Shown: positions 62,719 to 64,000 of the stretch, one piece after another | How positions within the stretch are numbered: position 1 is the stretch's first letter | Layout: each line of letters begins with the position of its first letter | The notes under the pieces: model-generated | What the model saw: only the letters and a program-made list of their open reading frames with translations | The model's database searches: none | What the model was told of the DNA's origin: nothing | Assembly: GCF_004342915.1 (NCBI RefSeq) | Contig: NZ_SLWL01000006.1 | Coordinates: 124,001-188,000 of the forward strand | Direction: 5' to 3' | Origin: Camelimonas lactis | Lineage (GTDB): Bacteria > Pseudomonadota > Alphaproteobacteria > Rhizobiales > Beijerinckiaceae | Length of the DNA stretch: 64,000 bases | Made by a program: the position numbers and the translations under genes

Positions 62719-64000
62719 ATGGCTGAACAGGCCCAGAAAGAGGAATTTCTTGCGGCGCTGGCGCAGTCAGGCGGCTCTTCGGGCAATGTCAAGCTGCGCG
62801 CAAGCCTGCAGTGGGATGAAGAAACGTACAACGCCGTAAAAAAGGACCTGATCGCCTCTGGCGACGTTACACCTGGACGTGGGCGCGGAGGCTCCGTTCA
62901 ACTGACATCGGCAGCAACAGGTGAGGCGTCGGAGCGGCCGACAGCCACGGCAAATCCGGCCAGTGGTCAAACCAGACTAAAGGTTGCCCGGGAAACCCGC
63001 GTCACCGGCGGCGACCTCGGCTTTGAGGCCGAGCTGTTCAAGGCGGCGGACAAGCTGCGTGGCAATCTGGAGCCATCGGAATACAAGCACGTCGCGCTTG
63101 GGCTGATCTTCCTCAAGTACATTTCGGAAGCGTTCGAGGCGCAGCACGCCAAACTGCTACAAGACGTATATGCAGAGCCGGAGGATCCGGAAGAATACCT
63201 CGCCGACAACGTGTTCTGGGTGCCGCCTGAGGCGCGTTGGGCGCATTTGCAGGCGAACGCCAGGCTGCCCGAAATTACCTTTGTCGATGTCGTCACCGGC
63301 CAGACCAAGAAAGGCGACATTGGCGGGCTGATCGACAACGCCATGGAGGCCATCGAGCAGGCCAACATCAAGGTGCTGAAGGACGTGCTACCCAAGGGCT
63401 ATTCACGCCCGCAGCTCGACAAGACCATGCTGGGCGAGCTTATCGACCTGTTTTCGAACATCGACATGCGCGGCGATCATGGCGAGGCGCGTGATCGGTT
63501 GGGTCGGGCGTATGAATATTTCATCTCGCAGTTTGCCGGCGCAGAAGGGCGACGTGGCGGAGAGTTCTACACGCCCCGCTCCGTCGTGCAGACGATTGTC
63601 GAGATGCTGGAGCCGACGCAAGGTCGGGTCTATGACCCGTGTTGCGGCTCAGGCGGCATGTTCGTGCAGTCTGAAAGGTTCATCGAAAGCCACCAAGGTC
63701 GCCGGTCAGACATCGCCATCTATGGACAGGAGCGGAATCACACGACTTGGCGGCTATGCCGCATGAACCTGGCCGTGCGTGGCATCGACGCCGACATTCG
63801 CTGGAACAATGAAGGCAGCTTCCTGCGCGACGAATTCGCCCAGATGAAGTTTGATTTCATCATGGCCAATCCGCCCTTCAACATCTCTGACTGGTGGCAG
63901 TCGAAGCTGGACGACGACGCAAGATGGAAGCACGGTACGCCACCGCAAGGTAATGCCAATTTCGCCTGGCTACAACACATCCTCCACCACCTCGCCCCAC
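62719..64000 (+). CDS. hsdM: Type I restriction-modification methyltransferase HsdM (3' partial)
   Basis: The frame is open from the ATG at 62719 to the window edge (427 residues). A winged-helix-like N-terminal domain ([20 protein letters not shown], then [19 protein letters not shown]) precedes the HsdM N-terminal helical domain ([20 protein letters not shown]). The methyltransferase core has [18 protein letters not shown], the SAM-binding motif [17 protein letters not shown] and the catalytic motif FIMANPPFN, specifying N6-adenine methylation. hsdS and hsdR probably follow outside the window. AGAGGGTGAG precedes the start. Confidence 0.94.
   Translation, partial: MAEQAQKEEFLAALAQSGGSSGNVKLRASLQWDEETYNAVKKDLIASGDVTPGRGRGGSVQLTSAATGEASERPTATANPASGQTRLKVARETRVTGGDLGFEAELFKAADKLRGNLEPSEYKHVALGLIFLKYISEAFEAQHAKLLQDVYAEPEDPEEYLADNVFWVPPEARWAHLQANARLPEITFVDVVTGQTKKGDIGGLIDNAMEAIEQANIKVLKDVLPKGYSRPQLDKTMLGELIDLFSNIDMRGDHGEARDRLGRAYEYFISQFAGAEGRRGGEFYTPRSVVQTIVEMLEPTQGRVYDPCCGSGGMFVQSERFIESHQGRRSDIAIYGQERNHTTWRLCRMNLAVRGIDADIRWNNEGSFLRDEFAQMKFDFIMANPPFNISDWWQSKLDDDARWKHGTPPQGNANFAWLQHILHHLAP

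Overview
The window reads as a high-GC alphaproteobacterial chromosome, probably of the order Hyphomicrobiales (Rhizobiales). The evidence is the yqeY-dnaG-rpoD cluster with a primase that has lost its zinc ligands, an Omp25/31-type outer-membrane barrel, an ELM1-family protein beside trxB, and a UvrB with a long N-terminal extension. The order is inferred from gene content only.

Bases 1-51713 are core chromosome. From the left: the C-terminal part of a large autotransporter; a periplasmic binding protein of the LivK type; a histone-like basic protein; a secreted Ntn-hydrolase; a 2OG-Fe(II) oxygenase-like protein; an aldose-epimerase-like protein. Next come rpoD, dnaG and yqeY (minus strand), then carA and carB (plus strand) with an opposing HdeD-family gene between them, then greA, an ELM1-family protein, trxB and a LysR regulator. 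A well-delimited candidate non-coding RNA (about 25460-25704) follows lysR. After fadD, an aspartate aminotransferase, a methyltransferase, uvrB and the Omp barrel comes a fatty-acid or organic-acid catabolic block (35.8-44.7 kb): two crotonases, a nitronate monooxygenase-like flavoprotein, three tandem acyl-CoA dehydrogenases and an acyl-CoA synthetase. A TetR-type palindrome lies at the divergent promoter of this block. Small housekeeping genes then lead to tRNA-Arg(ACG) at 51637-51713.

Bases 51714-64000 look like an acquired defence island beginning at the 3' end of the tRNA gene. Base composition falls visibly. Short TGGGAAGCA repeats sit beside the tRNA, followed by a nest of broken IS3 and IS5 insertion sequences (52.2-53.9 kb). 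A complete type I Zorya anti-phage operon follows on the minus strand (zorA-zorB-zorC-zorD, with start/stop overlaps at every junction), preceded by an Mrr-like restriction endonuclease. Diverging from that is a type I restriction methyltransferase (hsdM) that runs off the window. The zorD reading frame is broken at a run of nine G. One G fewer restores a 1029-residue helicase, so the system is either switched off, phase-variable, or affected by a sequencing error.

The Zorya family is already described. The unusual points here are the homopolymer break in zorD, the Mrr-Zorya-HsdM arrangement, the candidate structured RNA downstream of lysR, and a small family of GCATTTCCC inverted repeats.
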